NCBI RefSeq assembly: GCF_025263685.1
Contig: NZ_CP092109.1
Coordinates: forward strand, 1,985,001-2,049,000
Length of the DNA: 64,000 nt
Direction: 5' to 3'
Origin: Geoalkalibacter halelectricus
Lineage (GTDB): Bacteria; Desulfobacterota; Desulfuromonadia; Desulfuromonadales; Geoalkalibacteraceae
Positions 17,176 to 25,784 of this stretch are shown in pieces. Both the position numbers and the translations under genes were made by a program. Within the stretch, counting starts at the first letter, position 1. Every line of letters starts with the position of its first letter. Below the pieces are notes generated by a model that saw only the letters and a program-made list of their open reading frames with translations, did no database searches and was not told the DNA's origin.

Positions 17176-19614
17176 TTAATCCAGCGTCAATATCTGATCG
17201 GTAATTTCAGTAAACGCCACATCATGACTGATCAGGAACAGTTGATCATACCAGTGCTCAGTGACCTCTTCCTTGCCGACATCGATGGCCCGGAAAGCAT
17301 GGGCCAGATTTTCACGGCGGGTGACATCGAGGTTTGAGGTCGGCTCGTCAAAAAAGGCGATGCGGGCACCAATTGTCTGCAACATCGCTAAACGCAGCGC
17401 AACAACAGCGCTCATTGTCTGCCCACCGGAAAGCTGGTCATCGGCTCGTTCCCGCAGCTCACCATCTACCATGTCACGCAGCACAATCTGGTAATTCTCT
17501 CCCCAGGCTAATTCCTCGTCAACTTCCGAGATAATTCGGTAAATCCGGTTGGCTCTATGGCTGATTTCCTCACGGAACCGTTCGGACAAGTACCCCGAGA
17601 CATTCCGAAACACCCGATTGCGCAGGAACTTGACTAACTCGTCCTTTTCCTTGTAGCCCTTGATCTGCTCCTTTTTGTCGGCAATATCCTTTTCGATCTG
17701 ACTGAGCTTATCGACTTCGGCGGACAGTCTTGAAACATCGGCCGTCAAGCCTTTGACCTTCTGCCCGAGAGCATTGACACCGCCCCAAAGATCATTCTTC
17801 TGTTGGCGCAGTTTCTCGTGCTCGGCGGCGTCATACTCCTTGCACAACTTACGGGAGGTCTCTTCCTTCTCGACCAGACCTTCCTGCAGCTGCTTGAGAT
17901 GCTTTTCAAACTTATCCAGGTCGGTCCGTCGCTGATCCAGCTCAGCAGCCTGCTGCTGATTGGCCACAAAACGGTCACGAGCTTCCTGGTGTCGAGCCTT
18001 TTCCTGTTCTTCCTTCTCAATATCAGCCTGTAACCGATTGTAGGTTTCAAGCAAACTTTGTTTCTCATCCAGTTGTTGTTGTACGGCCGCTTGTTCCTTT
18101 TGCAGTTCGCCCAGTCCTTCGGCCTTAAGCTCGTTTGCATTACGGCGGTTATCCAAGCTTTTCATCTGGGCATCCAGCCCTTCGAGCTTGACGGCCACCG
18201 CCTTGATCTGATCACTGGCCTGGCTTGCCGATTTCTCTTCCTGTTCGAGCCTTTGAACTTGCTCATGGAGACGCTGACGCTCCTGATCCAGTTCGGAAAA
18301 CTTGGCAGTGAACACATCCCCAGGAGGCCTTTCGGCAATATTGAGACAAGGCTCCTGGAAGAAAGGGCAGACCCCCTCGGCAAGCTTCTCACTTCCCTCC
18401 TGCAACCCTGCCCGCCGCCCTTCGAGTTGGCCGAGCTGTTTGCGCACCCATTCAAGGTTCACACGGATTTCCGGCAACCGATCAGATAGTGCTTTTTGCT
18501 CGGCATCAAGCGATAGAGCCTTTCGGCTATCCGCCAACGTCTTCTCTTCAGCAGCAAGTTCTTTTCGGGTTTGTTCGATCGACTGCGACTCAACTTTGAA
18601 GCGCTCTCCAAGCTTTCCGACCTGGGTCTTATGTTCAGCAGCCTCCTGTTCGAGCTTACGCTGAACCTTGACCTGTTCCCGCAGCTCGCTCAGCCGAGTC
18701 TCGGCCTGCTCGTAGGCCTTTTTGCCCGGAGTTGTTTCCTCGATGACTTTGTGGGCCTTTTTCGCTTCGCCAACGAGCAGCTTCTGTTTACCGATCATCT
18801 CGTTGCCGTTCGTGATCCGCTCCTTGAGCGCTTCGATCTCCTTTTCAAGCTCCTTGAGATCCTTCTCCCGCCTATCTATAGAGAGCAGAAGCAATTCCAA
18901 ATCTTTTAGCTGTTTCTGCTGTGCAGCTAGTTCGGTCTCGGCTTGTTCAAGATCCTTCTTTGCTGTTTTGTGTTCATCTTTCTTCGCCGGGAGTTCAGCC
19001 ACCTGGTCCTGAAGGGGACCGATCGCACTTTCGAGAGAATCCACCTTAGCCTTGATAGCACTGGCAAGCACCTTGGTCTCGTTGAAGGTCTTGCGCCAGG
19101 TGTCGATACCGAGAATCTCGTCAAACTTGTCGCGACGCTTGGTTGGCTGCTTGATGACAAACGGGCCAAGGAATTCATTCTGGAAAGGACCGATCACGAG
19201 TTCGAACTGTTCGGCGAGCGACCGTCCCGAATTCAGTCCGAGCAATTCCTTCAACCGTGCCTCGGTCTCTTTGCCGTCCTTATGTTCCTCGACCTCGAAT
19301 GCGCCCCCGGACTCTTCGGCCAACAGCCATTTGGAGGGCGTACCGACTGTTCGACTGACTTTAAAGTGCTCACCATCAGCCACCTCAAAGACCACGGCGA
19401 TCTCACCCCTTTTGGCGCCGATTGAGATGAACCGCTCAACGTTCCCGACGAAGCTCTGCGCATCGACGCCAAACATGGCGTAACCGATGGCTTCAAATAT
19501 TGTGCTCTTACCGACGCCATTCGGACCGGAGAGGACGTTGATGCCGGGGGAGAAAGTCAGCTCCGTGTCGCGGTGCGACTTGATGTTCTTGAGATGGATG
19601 GAAAGGATCTGCAT
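17176..19614 (-). CDS. Rad50/SbcC-like ATPase with zinc hook
   Basis: This 812-residue SMC-type ATPase pairs with the Mre11-like nuclease gene before it, giving a complex that processes DNA ends or hairpins. It has Walker A GPNGVGKST (about 32-40), coiled-coil arms (about 190-400 and 450-650), a zinc-hook-like CPFFQEPC near residue 417, the signature LSGGQTMSAVVALRL, and Walker B/D-loop IAFFDEPTSNLD. I chose the ATG at 19614, which overlaps the Mre11 stop (TGATG) with a GGAGG seven bases upstream; a TTG three bases earlier also fits. It is shorter than E. coli SbcC and unlike a housekeeping copy in context: it sits in a mobile defence island next to SIR2-HerA. Confidence 0.88.
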   Translation of the reverse strand: MQILSIHLKNIKSHRDTELTFSPGINVLSGPNGVGKSTIFEAIGYAMFGVDAQSFVGNVERFISIGAKRGEIAVVFEVADGEHFKVSRTVGTPSKWLLAEESGGAFEVEEHKDGKETEARLKELLGLNSGRSLAEQFELVIGPFQNEFLGPFVIKQPTKRRDKFDEILGIDTWRKTFNETKVLASAIKAKVDSLESAIGPLQDQVAELPAKKDEHKTAKKDLEQAETELAAQQKQLKDLELLLLSIDRREKDLKELEKEIEALKERITNGNEMIGKQKLLVGEAKKAHKVIEETTPGKKAYEQAETRLSELREQVKVQRKLEQEAAEHKTQVGKLGERFKVESQSIEQTRKELAAEEKTLADSRKALSLDAEQKALSDRLPEIRVNLEWVRKQLGQLEGRRAGLQEGSEKLAEGVCPFFQEPCLNIAERPPGDVFTAKFSELDQERQRLHEQVQRLEQEEKSASQASDQIKAVAVKLEGLDAQMKSLDNRRNANELKAEGLGELQKEQAAVQQQLDEKQSLLETYNRLQADIEKEEQEKARHQEARDRFVANQQQAAELDQRRTDLDKFEKHLKQLQEGLVEKEETSRKLCKEYDAAEHEKLRQQKNDLWGGVNALGQKVKGLTADVSRLSAEVDKLSQIEKDIADKKEQIKGYKEKDELVKFLRNRVFRNVSGYLSERFREEISHRANRIYRIISEVDEELAWGENYQIVLRDMVDGELRERADDQLSGGQTMSAVVALRLAMLQTIGARIAFFDEPTSNLDVTRRENLAHAFRAIDVGKEEVTEHWYDQLFLISHDVAFTEITDQILTLD

Positions 19615-20861
19615 CAATGCCCCTCCGTATCCAGAAGGGCGAGCAGTTCATCGCCGTCGACATCGCCTTTTTGTACGGCATTCTTCAGAGCGATGGAGAG
19701 CCGGATCAATTCATCTTCACGTCCCTGGTAGTCGCTGCCGGTTTTGATCAAATCACGCAGGACCTCTTTTTCGATCTCCTCCAGGCTTTTCTTGACACCA
19801 TCTCCCTCCTCGGCACTGCTGACCAGTGAGAGGTGGTTTTTGATCTCGACATGCAGAGGATCGACCAACTCTTCAAGAACCGCCTTCAGTCGTTCACGAC
19901 CGAGTTCGAAAGGATGAAAGCCAACGCGACCGACCAGCTTCAGTTCTAGCAGAGGTTGACGCTCATCACCCGAGCTGTCGACCTTGGCGACAACCTGCTC
20001 ACGAAACATGTCGAGTGCCTGTTCGACATTTTCGGCGCCGCTCAAATCAATCGCCTCGACAAACATCGGACGCGGGGAGGTCTTCCTGAATGCCGGGTGG
20101 AATTCACCATTTTCAAAGGTTACGAAGTAGTAGCCTTTGTCGTATTTCTCCTCACCGAAATTGACCCGTTCCGGTGAGCCGGGATTGAATGCGAATGGCT
20201 TCCCCTCCGGAGTTTCGATGACGTAGGGCTTGTGGCCGTGACCAAGAGCGACATACCCGAATTTCTCGGCCAGCGGGTATGCCTCTTCAAGTTTCATGTT
20301 GCCGATCTCGACCGGGGAGTATTTCCAGATGCCGACATGGAAAAGCAGCAGATTGTTTTCGGTGGTGACCGCTTCACAGATACGTTCAACATGACTGCCC
20401 GCCTGGGCGCCAATATAGCCAAGACCATAGATATTGACACCGCCGATCTCGATATGACCTCCCATGCCGGTTTCTTCGTCGAAAGGATCGAAACGGTAGC
20501 CACCGTCCTCCGTACGGGTCGGGCGCAGCAATTTGATGTATCCCATCTGCGACAGCGCTTCCATCCACGAGATACTGTCACGGCGGTGAATCCAGTCGTG
20601 GTTGCCTTCGATTGCGATGCAGGGAATGCCTGCATCCTTTAAGGGCTGGAGAGTTTCGATGGTTTTGGCAAAAGTTTTCGGCAGGATCTGGCCGACGTGG
20701 AAGAGGTCGCCGCCGATAATGACCGCATCAATCTTTTCGTCAACTGCTTCATTGACGATGCCAGAGAGGCAAGTAAAGAAATCGGCGTAACGTTCCACTT
20801 CGCCGAGAGAGTTACGGTAGGTTTTGCCAAGGTGGATGTCCGATACGTGTACGAAATACAT
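19614..20861 (-). CDS. Mre11/SbcD-like metallophosphoesterase
   Basis: This 415-residue nuclease is the partner of the Rad50-like ATPase. The metal-binding motifs are in order: SDIHLG (residues 7-12), GGDLFH (about 50-55), GNHDW (about 86-90), and GHGHKP (about 207-212). The C-terminal part (about 300-415), where Mre11 proteins bind Rad50, is helical and acidic. The gene overlaps the Rad50-like gene by one base and starts 39 bases after the KTSC gene. Complexes of this type cut DNA ends, hairpins or protein-blocked ends. A defence role here is inferred from the cargo position. Confidence 0.88.
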   Translation of the reverse strand: MYFVHVSDIHLGKTYRNSLGEVERYADFFTCLSGIVNEAVDEKIDAVIIGGDLFHVGQILPKTFAKTIETLQPLKDAGIPCIAIEGNHDWIHRRDSISWMEALSQMGYIKLLRPTRTEDGGYRFDPFDEETGMGGHIEIGGVNIYGLGYIGAQAGSHVERICEAVTTENNLLLFHVGIWKYSPVEIGNMKLEEAYPLAEKFGYVALGHGHKPYVIETPEGKPFAFNPGSPERVNFGEEKYDKGYYFVTFENGEFHPAFRKTSPRPMFVEAIDLSGAENVEQALDMFREQVVAKVDSSGDERQPLLELKLVGRVGFHPFELGRERLKAVLEELVDPLHVEIKNHLSLVSSAEEGDGVKKSLEEIEKEVLRDLIKTGSDYQGREDELIRLSIALKNAVQKGDVDGDELLALLDTEGH

Positions 20862-20900
20862 TAATCACCTATCAAAAAAACATTGACAATAAAAAGGATT

Positions 20901-21110
20901 TTAAACTTTTGTGTATCGGTACACGCCTTTAATTTTCGCGTTTAAGTATTTGCCAACTGAATCAGCATCTCTTAATTCAATAAAAACATTTTCTGGCACA
21001 TCAAAGTATTGGTATAATGCACCACCTTTAAATTCAACCTGAAGAGTGGAGCTATCCTCATCATAACCAACTGCTTCTACATTGCTTGAATCTACACCTA
21101 TCATTTCCAT
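20901..21110 (-). CDS. KTSC-domain protein
   Basis: This 69-residue protein is a single KTSC domain, named after a segment found at the C-terminus of some lysyl-tRNA synthetases. Visible features are IGVDSSNVEAVGYDED, LQVEFKGGALYQYFDVPE and VGKYLNAKIKGVYRY. It has a very good AGGAGG site. It lies 13 bases after herA and 39 before the Mre11-like gene. The KTSC function is unknown; in mobile elements it is often found beside nucleases and helicases. Confidence 0.85.
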   Translation of the reverse strand: MEMIGVDSSNVEAVGYDEDSSTLQVEFKGGALYQYFDVPENVFIELRDADSVGKYLNAKIKGVYRYTKV

Positions 21111-21123
21111 AAATTCCTCCTAA

Positions 21124-22995
21124 TTACCTAATTTTGTCTATCTTCGGGTTTTGAGCTCTCCAAGTTTCTACCAATTCCTCAAAATTAGGCTCTGCCTCCA
21201 TCTTGATCCCCCAGCCGCCAGGGTTTATTGAGTCCTCCAGAGGAACCTCATCATACACAATAGGGTCTTGACTATCCGGCCTATTACTCTTTGGTGGTGC
21301 CACAATTGTAGTACGCATTGGTAATTTTACTGCTTCTCCCAAAATTATCGCTTCACCCGTTTTTAATATGGGCAACATACTAGTGAGTCCGTCCAAATTA
21401 TCAGATAATGCAGAGGTGATATGCCCCCTGTCTGACGAATTGGTTAATCTAAGAGCAAAAAAAGTGCCACACTGGGAAAGTATTGTAGGATTGATTTCAG
21501 AAGGCCTCTGACTCACAATCATAGCGCCTATGCCATACTTACGCCCCTCTTTTACAATACGTTGAACAATTTTAGATGCCATTCCTTTAAAATCATCATT
21601 TAAATAGGTATGCGCTTCTTCCATAACAACCAACAATGGCCTGTGCCTACCCCCTTGAGACAAATTTCTTGCCCAAAACAAGGCCTCATACAACAATCGA
21701 AGCAGAACGCCTATCGTAGTTTGTAAAATATCAGGTGGAACTCCAGATAAATCTAATATTGTAGTTGACTTCTCAGTGCCAATCCAATTATTTAATAAGC
21801 TGTCGAGATCTTGAACAACATCGCCATTTTTATCTGGTAGCCAATTCTTTGGCTTAAAGATGAAATCGTATCTAGGTATGCGTAATTTAGTTCCCAATAA
21901 AAGAACTTGTTTTCCTAGGTTCAGATTGCCCGGAAGGTAATTAATTTTTTCTTCTCCAGCTTCTGTTACGACATTTTTGAATATAGGCGGAACACCTTCT
22001 ATAGGATTGCCTTTTAGCTCATTTCCATTTGCGTCAATCTCATACGCCAGATTATCAATTGGCCTACCTTCTCTACCTTTGTAATAAGTCCCGAAAACTT
22101 CGACAAAAAGCTCGTACCATAAGTGGTGAATACTAAAAGGGATTGGAGAGTCCACGCTTAGAGCGTCGGCGGACGCCCCCTTTCTTGGCCTCTTTGTCAA
22201 TGAATCTAATTTGTATTTATGCACCCTCTCCATTACTATATTTTTATCTTTTTCATTATTAAATTCACCAAAGCTAATCTCACATAATTCATCAAAATTT
22301 AATGCCCAAAAAGGGATGTGCAATTCCTTTTCTTTTAGTTTTGATGCCGTATCTCCATTTATTTTATAAATATTTGCTTTTTCCTTTAAAGCTTGTCCAT
22401 ATTCACCATGTATATCAAGCATAATTATTCTTGAAGATGGGTATTTTTCATTATCAGACAAGCAGTTCATGATACTGGCAACAGTTGTCGACTTCCCTGA
22501 GCCTGTTGTCCCTACGACGGCAGAGTGTCTCGTAACCAATTTATTTACATCAACTAGAGCCGGGATTGATTCCGCATTTGAAATGTGACCTAACTTTACA
22601 AAATAAGGTTTATCTGGCTGACCATAAATATTATTAAGCTCTTTCTCTGAGACTAAGTGAACTTCATCTCCTATTGTCGGATACTGAGACATTCCTCTTT
22701 GAAAAACACCATTCCTCGGACCTTCTCCAATTAATTGAACAGTCATCCATCTATTACCATGCACCTGGCTATCTTCATGCCCTTCAGGGATTGCACGTGC
22801 ACCAACTTGGCTTATGATTCCAAATAAATCAATAAACCCAACAGGTATTCTGATAAAGCTACCTATTTGGCCGACGCGATATCCCTGGCCGTCAATGTAA
22901 ACAAATCCTGTTAATGATTTTTTCGACAAGACAATGCTTACAGTGGTCCCATTTACATCTTGTACATCCCCAAGGTAAGTTTCTTTTCTAGACAT
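21124..22995 (-). CDS. herA: HerA-like DNA translocase/ATPase (SIR2-HerA, Nezha)
   Basis: This 623-residue protein is a HerA/DUF87 hexameric ATPase. It has an N-terminal HAS-barrel-like domain (residues 1-130), Walker A VVGTTGSGKSTT (about 155-166), Walker B PLLVVMEEAHTYL (about 455-467) and the sensor region MIVSQRPSEINPTILSQC (about 497-514). In the SIR2-HerA system, also called Nezha, HerA forms a ring with SIR2 subunits that depletes NAD+ or cuts DNA during phage infection. The start overlaps the SIR2 stop by eight bases. The gene is visibly more AT-rich than the nuclease and restriction genes around it, suggesting a separate origin. Confidence 0.92.
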   Translation of the reverse strand: MSRKETYLGDVQDVNGTTVSIVLSKKSLTGFVYIDGQGYRVGQIGSFIRIPVGFIDLFGIISQVGARAIPEGHEDSQVHGNRWMTVQLIGEGPRNGVFQRGMSQYPTIGDEVHLVSEKELNNIYGQPDKPYFVKLGHISNAESIPALVDVNKLVTRHSAVVGTTGSGKSTTVASIMNCLSDNEKYPSSRIIMLDIHGEYGQALKEKANIYKINGDTASKLKEKELHIPFWALNFDELCEISFGEFNNEKDKNIVMERVHKYKLDSLTKRPRKGASADALSVDSPIPFSIHHLWYELFVEVFGTYYKGREGRPIDNLAYEIDANGNELKGNPIEGVPPIFKNVVTEAGEEKINYLPGNLNLGKQVLLLGTKLRIPRYDFIFKPKNWLPDKNGDVVQDLDSLLNNWIGTEKSTTILDLSGVPPDILQTTIGVLLRLLYEALFWARNLSQGGRHRPLLVVMEEAHTYLNDDFKGMASKIVQRIVKEGRKYGIGAMIVSQRPSEINPTILSQCGTFFALRLTNSSDRGHITSALSDNLDGLTSMLPILKTGEAIILGEAVKLPMRTTIVAPPKSNRPDSQDPIVYDEVPLEDSINPGGWGIKMEAEPNFEELVETWRAQNPKIDKIR

Positions 22996-24211
22996 TAGTT
23001 TCTTCCTTGCCTGGGCCTATTATCTTCTTAAGAAAATTTGTAAATACAGAGAAATCACCAAGTTTAATAAGGTCTTCAGAAGCATCAGTTTTTTCATCTT
23101 TTTGCATGTCAACAAATCTCAAGAGATCCGGATCATCGCTGTCTGAATTTTGTGTTCGCTGCCAACGCCCTAAGTTTGTACCAATAATAGCCTTATCAAA
23201 TGTCCATATATTAAGGTTGTGCTGGTTTTCAGCCAACCGGTATGCTTTCGGGTATCTTTCGATAGTTCCACCAGTTTCTGACTTTTTTTCATATCGGTCG
23301 TACATTAAGCCAAGCACCATCGCAGTAGGGTTTGCCTTGAGTGCATTAACAATAGTGTCATTTAAATGACCGTCGTTAAAGGAGTAGCCTGACAGTATTA
23401 AGAAAGAAGATTTTCTTCTAATAAATTGATTCAACTGATCGATCAGAGCCAAGTATGGCATTTTCCTGCTTTCTTCATATTTTAAGTGGGAAGGATATAT
23501 TAAATGCGAGGCATCTTTTTTTATCTCAGAGGATCGAAATACTTTTTTCTGATGCTTGTCTTCTTCTTGATACCAATTAATAGAGCCATGTATTTTCCAC
23601 AATCTCGACCAGTGAACTGGTATCAAATTATCTCCAACTGCTCTAAGATCAAAGAAAGACCTTCTTGAACCAACAAATCCATCAAAATAAGGAATTTCTA
23701 AATCCTCCAAAGCTTGCTCCATGAGTAAATCGTAATTGGTCGTAAATATTTCAATTGCTACTTTACGATCTATTGACCTCACCCATTTACAGAGGCGGTG
23801 GTACGGCGTTTCCTGTCCCGGCAGATTAACATCAAGCTTCTCTACTATCTCTTTGCAAATGCATGATTCCAAACCCTCTAAATCCTTTTCAGATAAACCT
23901 CTTACATCACCCCCTTTAGAAACCGACAATAAACTCCTAAGAAAGCTTAAAACATCCTCGATATTTTTATTATTTTTCCCTGCCTTAGATAATTCAGTTG
24001 ACAATACGGCATATTTTTCGTTGTCTTTCAGCTGTTCGTTAATATAAATGGTAAGATTTTCTACGTCGGGAATGAGTGGCCACTCACCTTCTGGCATTGA
24101 CACCGACAAAGGGCAACCTGCTGACATAAAAAAACCAATGGCCTCAGTATTTTGTGACAATGACTGCCTAAGGTATTTTAAGTGTTGAACGGGATTATGA
24201 TAATTGGCCAT
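22988..24211 (-). CDS. SIR2-family NADase of the SIR2-HerA system
   Basis: This 407-residue protein has a SIR2-type Rossmann fold: FFMSAGCPLSVS (about 28-39), the NAD-binding TTNYDLLMEQAL (about 157-168), the catalytic-histidine segment WKIHGSINWY (about 205-214) and LSGYSFNDGHLND (about 272-284). It acts with HerA, encoded by the overlapping next gene, and is expected to hydrolyse NAD+ on infection, stopping growth. The gap to the DUF2779 gene (63 bases) is AT-rich and holds a TTGACA-like box, so the pair may have its own promoter. The sequence is AT-rich like herA. Confidence 0.9.
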   Translation of the reverse strand: MANYHNPVQHLKYLRQSLSQNTEAIGFFMSAGCPLSVSMPEGEWPLIPDVENLTIYINEQLKDNEKYAVLSTELSKAGKNNKNIEDVLSFLRSLLSVSKGGDVRGLSEKDLEGLESCICKEIVEKLDVNLPGQETPYHRLCKWVRSIDRKVAIEIFTTNYDLLMEQALEDLEIPYFDGFVGSRRSFFDLRAVGDNLIPVHWSRLWKIHGSINWYQEEDKHQKKVFRSSEIKKDASHLIYPSHLKYEESRKMPYLALIDQLNQFIRRKSSFLILSGYSFNDGHLNDTIVNALKANPTAMVLGLMYDRYEKKSETGGTIERYPKAYRLAENQHNLNIWTFDKAIIGTNLGRWQRTQNSDSDDPDLLRFVDMQKDEKTDASEDLIKLGDFSVFTNFLKKIIGPGKEETNV

Positions 24212-24275
24212 TTGATCGCTCCTCTATTGATATAGGCTTTTAATGTCAATATATTTTTTCAAACAAAAGCTGGGT

Positions 24276-25748
24276 CTAACTAGCAACTTTTGATAATTTC
24301 TCCAAAACCAATACCATCGCCAAAGTATCCAGCTGACAATACTCCAGCATCGCTCTCCGCAATTGTTCCAAATCCTCCCCCGGCTTCATCGCACACATGT
24401 CATGGTAAGCCTGCATCGCCGCCATACCATCAGCGACCGCCATACCGTTATACGACAGACCGGGAACCATCGCTGGAAGAACTTCCTTGATCGAATACGA
24501 ACCACGCATCTGCCAGCGATAAACATCCCGCCTACGGAATGGCACCATCAGGTCTCGCACATTCTCCAAACGCTTACCGATCTCAAAGGCAAGATCGGGG
24601 AACAGGTCGGCAAAGTCACGCAACACACTTTTCTCGAAGGTCTGGTTGTAGGTCAGCACACACCCATTCTCAGGGATAAGGTCAAGCAGTTGTTCGATCA
24701 ATTGACGACGCGGATCGTCGCCCGGCTCGGCCAGGAATTCGTGATGCTCCGGCTCGGCACCAGCCGTCTTTTGGACATGAAGCGAATATTGGAACGGCAC
24801 CTGCTGATAGGGGCGAGTACCATCAAATTTAGGGATCGCAGTATTGAAGGTTTCGAAATCGAGGTGGTAAAGCGGATACCAGAGGGTATCCAGGAAAGCG
24901 GCCACCGCATCGTTGTCGATCGAGTCCTCCTGGTTTAAGGTTGCCTCGACTTGATGCCGCTGGTTCTTGTTTAACATCTCCAGGGGAATCTGGTCGAAAC
25001 GGATGATGCCCTGCTCGTAGAGACCCCATTTCTTCACCCCATTGCCGCGCAGATCAAAGATCGAATTCTCCGGGATATGCTGCCAGCAATAGGGGATGAA
25101 ATCGCAGTCGTACGGATCGCTGCAATGCGGGCCGATATCGATCTGCGGTTCGCCGCCCAACAAGTCTGTTCGCAACCCATCGATCAACTCAGGTAATCCG
25201 GCCTGACGAGCTACGGCTTCCTCCAACACGTCCTGGCTGGAAAAAAGCTGCTGCACATCAACCTCACCCTGCCGCACGTACTGGTTGTTGATATGGACCA
25301 GGTATGCAGCCGAGATCAGCAGTCCGGCCTGCCCAAGCACGTAGAACTGGATTGCCACGTCATTGAGGTTGACCTCCTTGACCGAGGTCGACATTTTCAC
25401 TTCATGGATTTGCCAAGCGTCGCCATCTCTGACCAGGATATCGACCTTGACGAAGATGCCGTCATATTCGAACGAGGCCTCGTAGATAACCTCGGCGCCG
25501 GAATCAATCAGTTGACGGGTTTGTTTGATCTGTTCGGGAACCGACAACCCCTCGAAGGGGACTTCGGTGCCACCGGGAAATAGCTGCTGGGCGAGAATGC
25601 CGACCTCGTGCCCGGCCTTGAACTTCGCTTCCCTAGCAGGATCTTCAGGGATTTCAAAATCAGGAGGATTCTTCTGGAGATAGAGCGCTTTGGGACATTG
25701 CATCCCTTTGAGGATCAACGATTTACTGAGACCAGCTTTTCCTGCCAT
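24276..25748 (-). CDS. DUF2779 protein: Cas4-like nuclease fused to a DEDD-type exonuclease domain
   Basis: This 490-residue protein appears to hold two nuclease domains. The N-terminal half has a Cas4/AddB-like PD-(D/E)XK core (VDILVRDGDAW with IHEVKMST) and cysteines placed as in Fe-S nucleases: one near residue 18 (MQCPKALYL) and a cluster HCSDPYDCDFIPYC near residue 215. The C-terminal half begins with YHLDFETFN (about 293), an RNase-H-like DEDD exonuclease start, and continues with TYNQTFEKSVLRDFA. The whole matches DUF2779. I chose the ATG at 25748, eight bases after GGGAGG; a GTG nine bases earlier is less likely. It follows hsdS by 36 bases. Its partner system is not clear. Confidence 0.82.
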   Translation of the reverse strand: MAGKAGLSKSLILKGMQCPKALYLQKNPPDFEIPEDPAREAKFKAGHEVGILAQQLFPGGTEVPFEGLSVPEQIKQTRQLIDSGAEVIYEASFEYDGIFVKVDILVRDGDAWQIHEVKMSTSVKEVNLNDVAIQFYVLGQAGLLISAAYLVHINNQYVRQGEVDVQQLFSSQDVLEEAVARQAGLPELIDGLRTDLLGGEPQIDIGPHCSDPYDCDFIPYCWQHIPENSIFDLRGNGVKKWGLYEQGIIRFDQIPLEMLNKNQRHQVEATLNQEDSIDNDAVAAFLDTLWYPLYHLDFETFNTAIPKFDGTRPYQQVPFQYSLHVQKTAGAEPEHHEFLAEPGDDPRRQLIEQLLDLIPENGCVLTYNQTFEKSVLRDFADLFPDLAFEIGKRLENVRDLMVPFRRRDVYRWQMRGSYSIKEVLPAMVPGLSYNGMAVADGMAAMQAYHDMCAMKPGEDLEQLRRAMLEYCQLDTLAMVLVLEKLSKVAS

Positions 25749-25784
25749 AGCACCCACCTCCCATCAATGTATCATGCAACAGAA

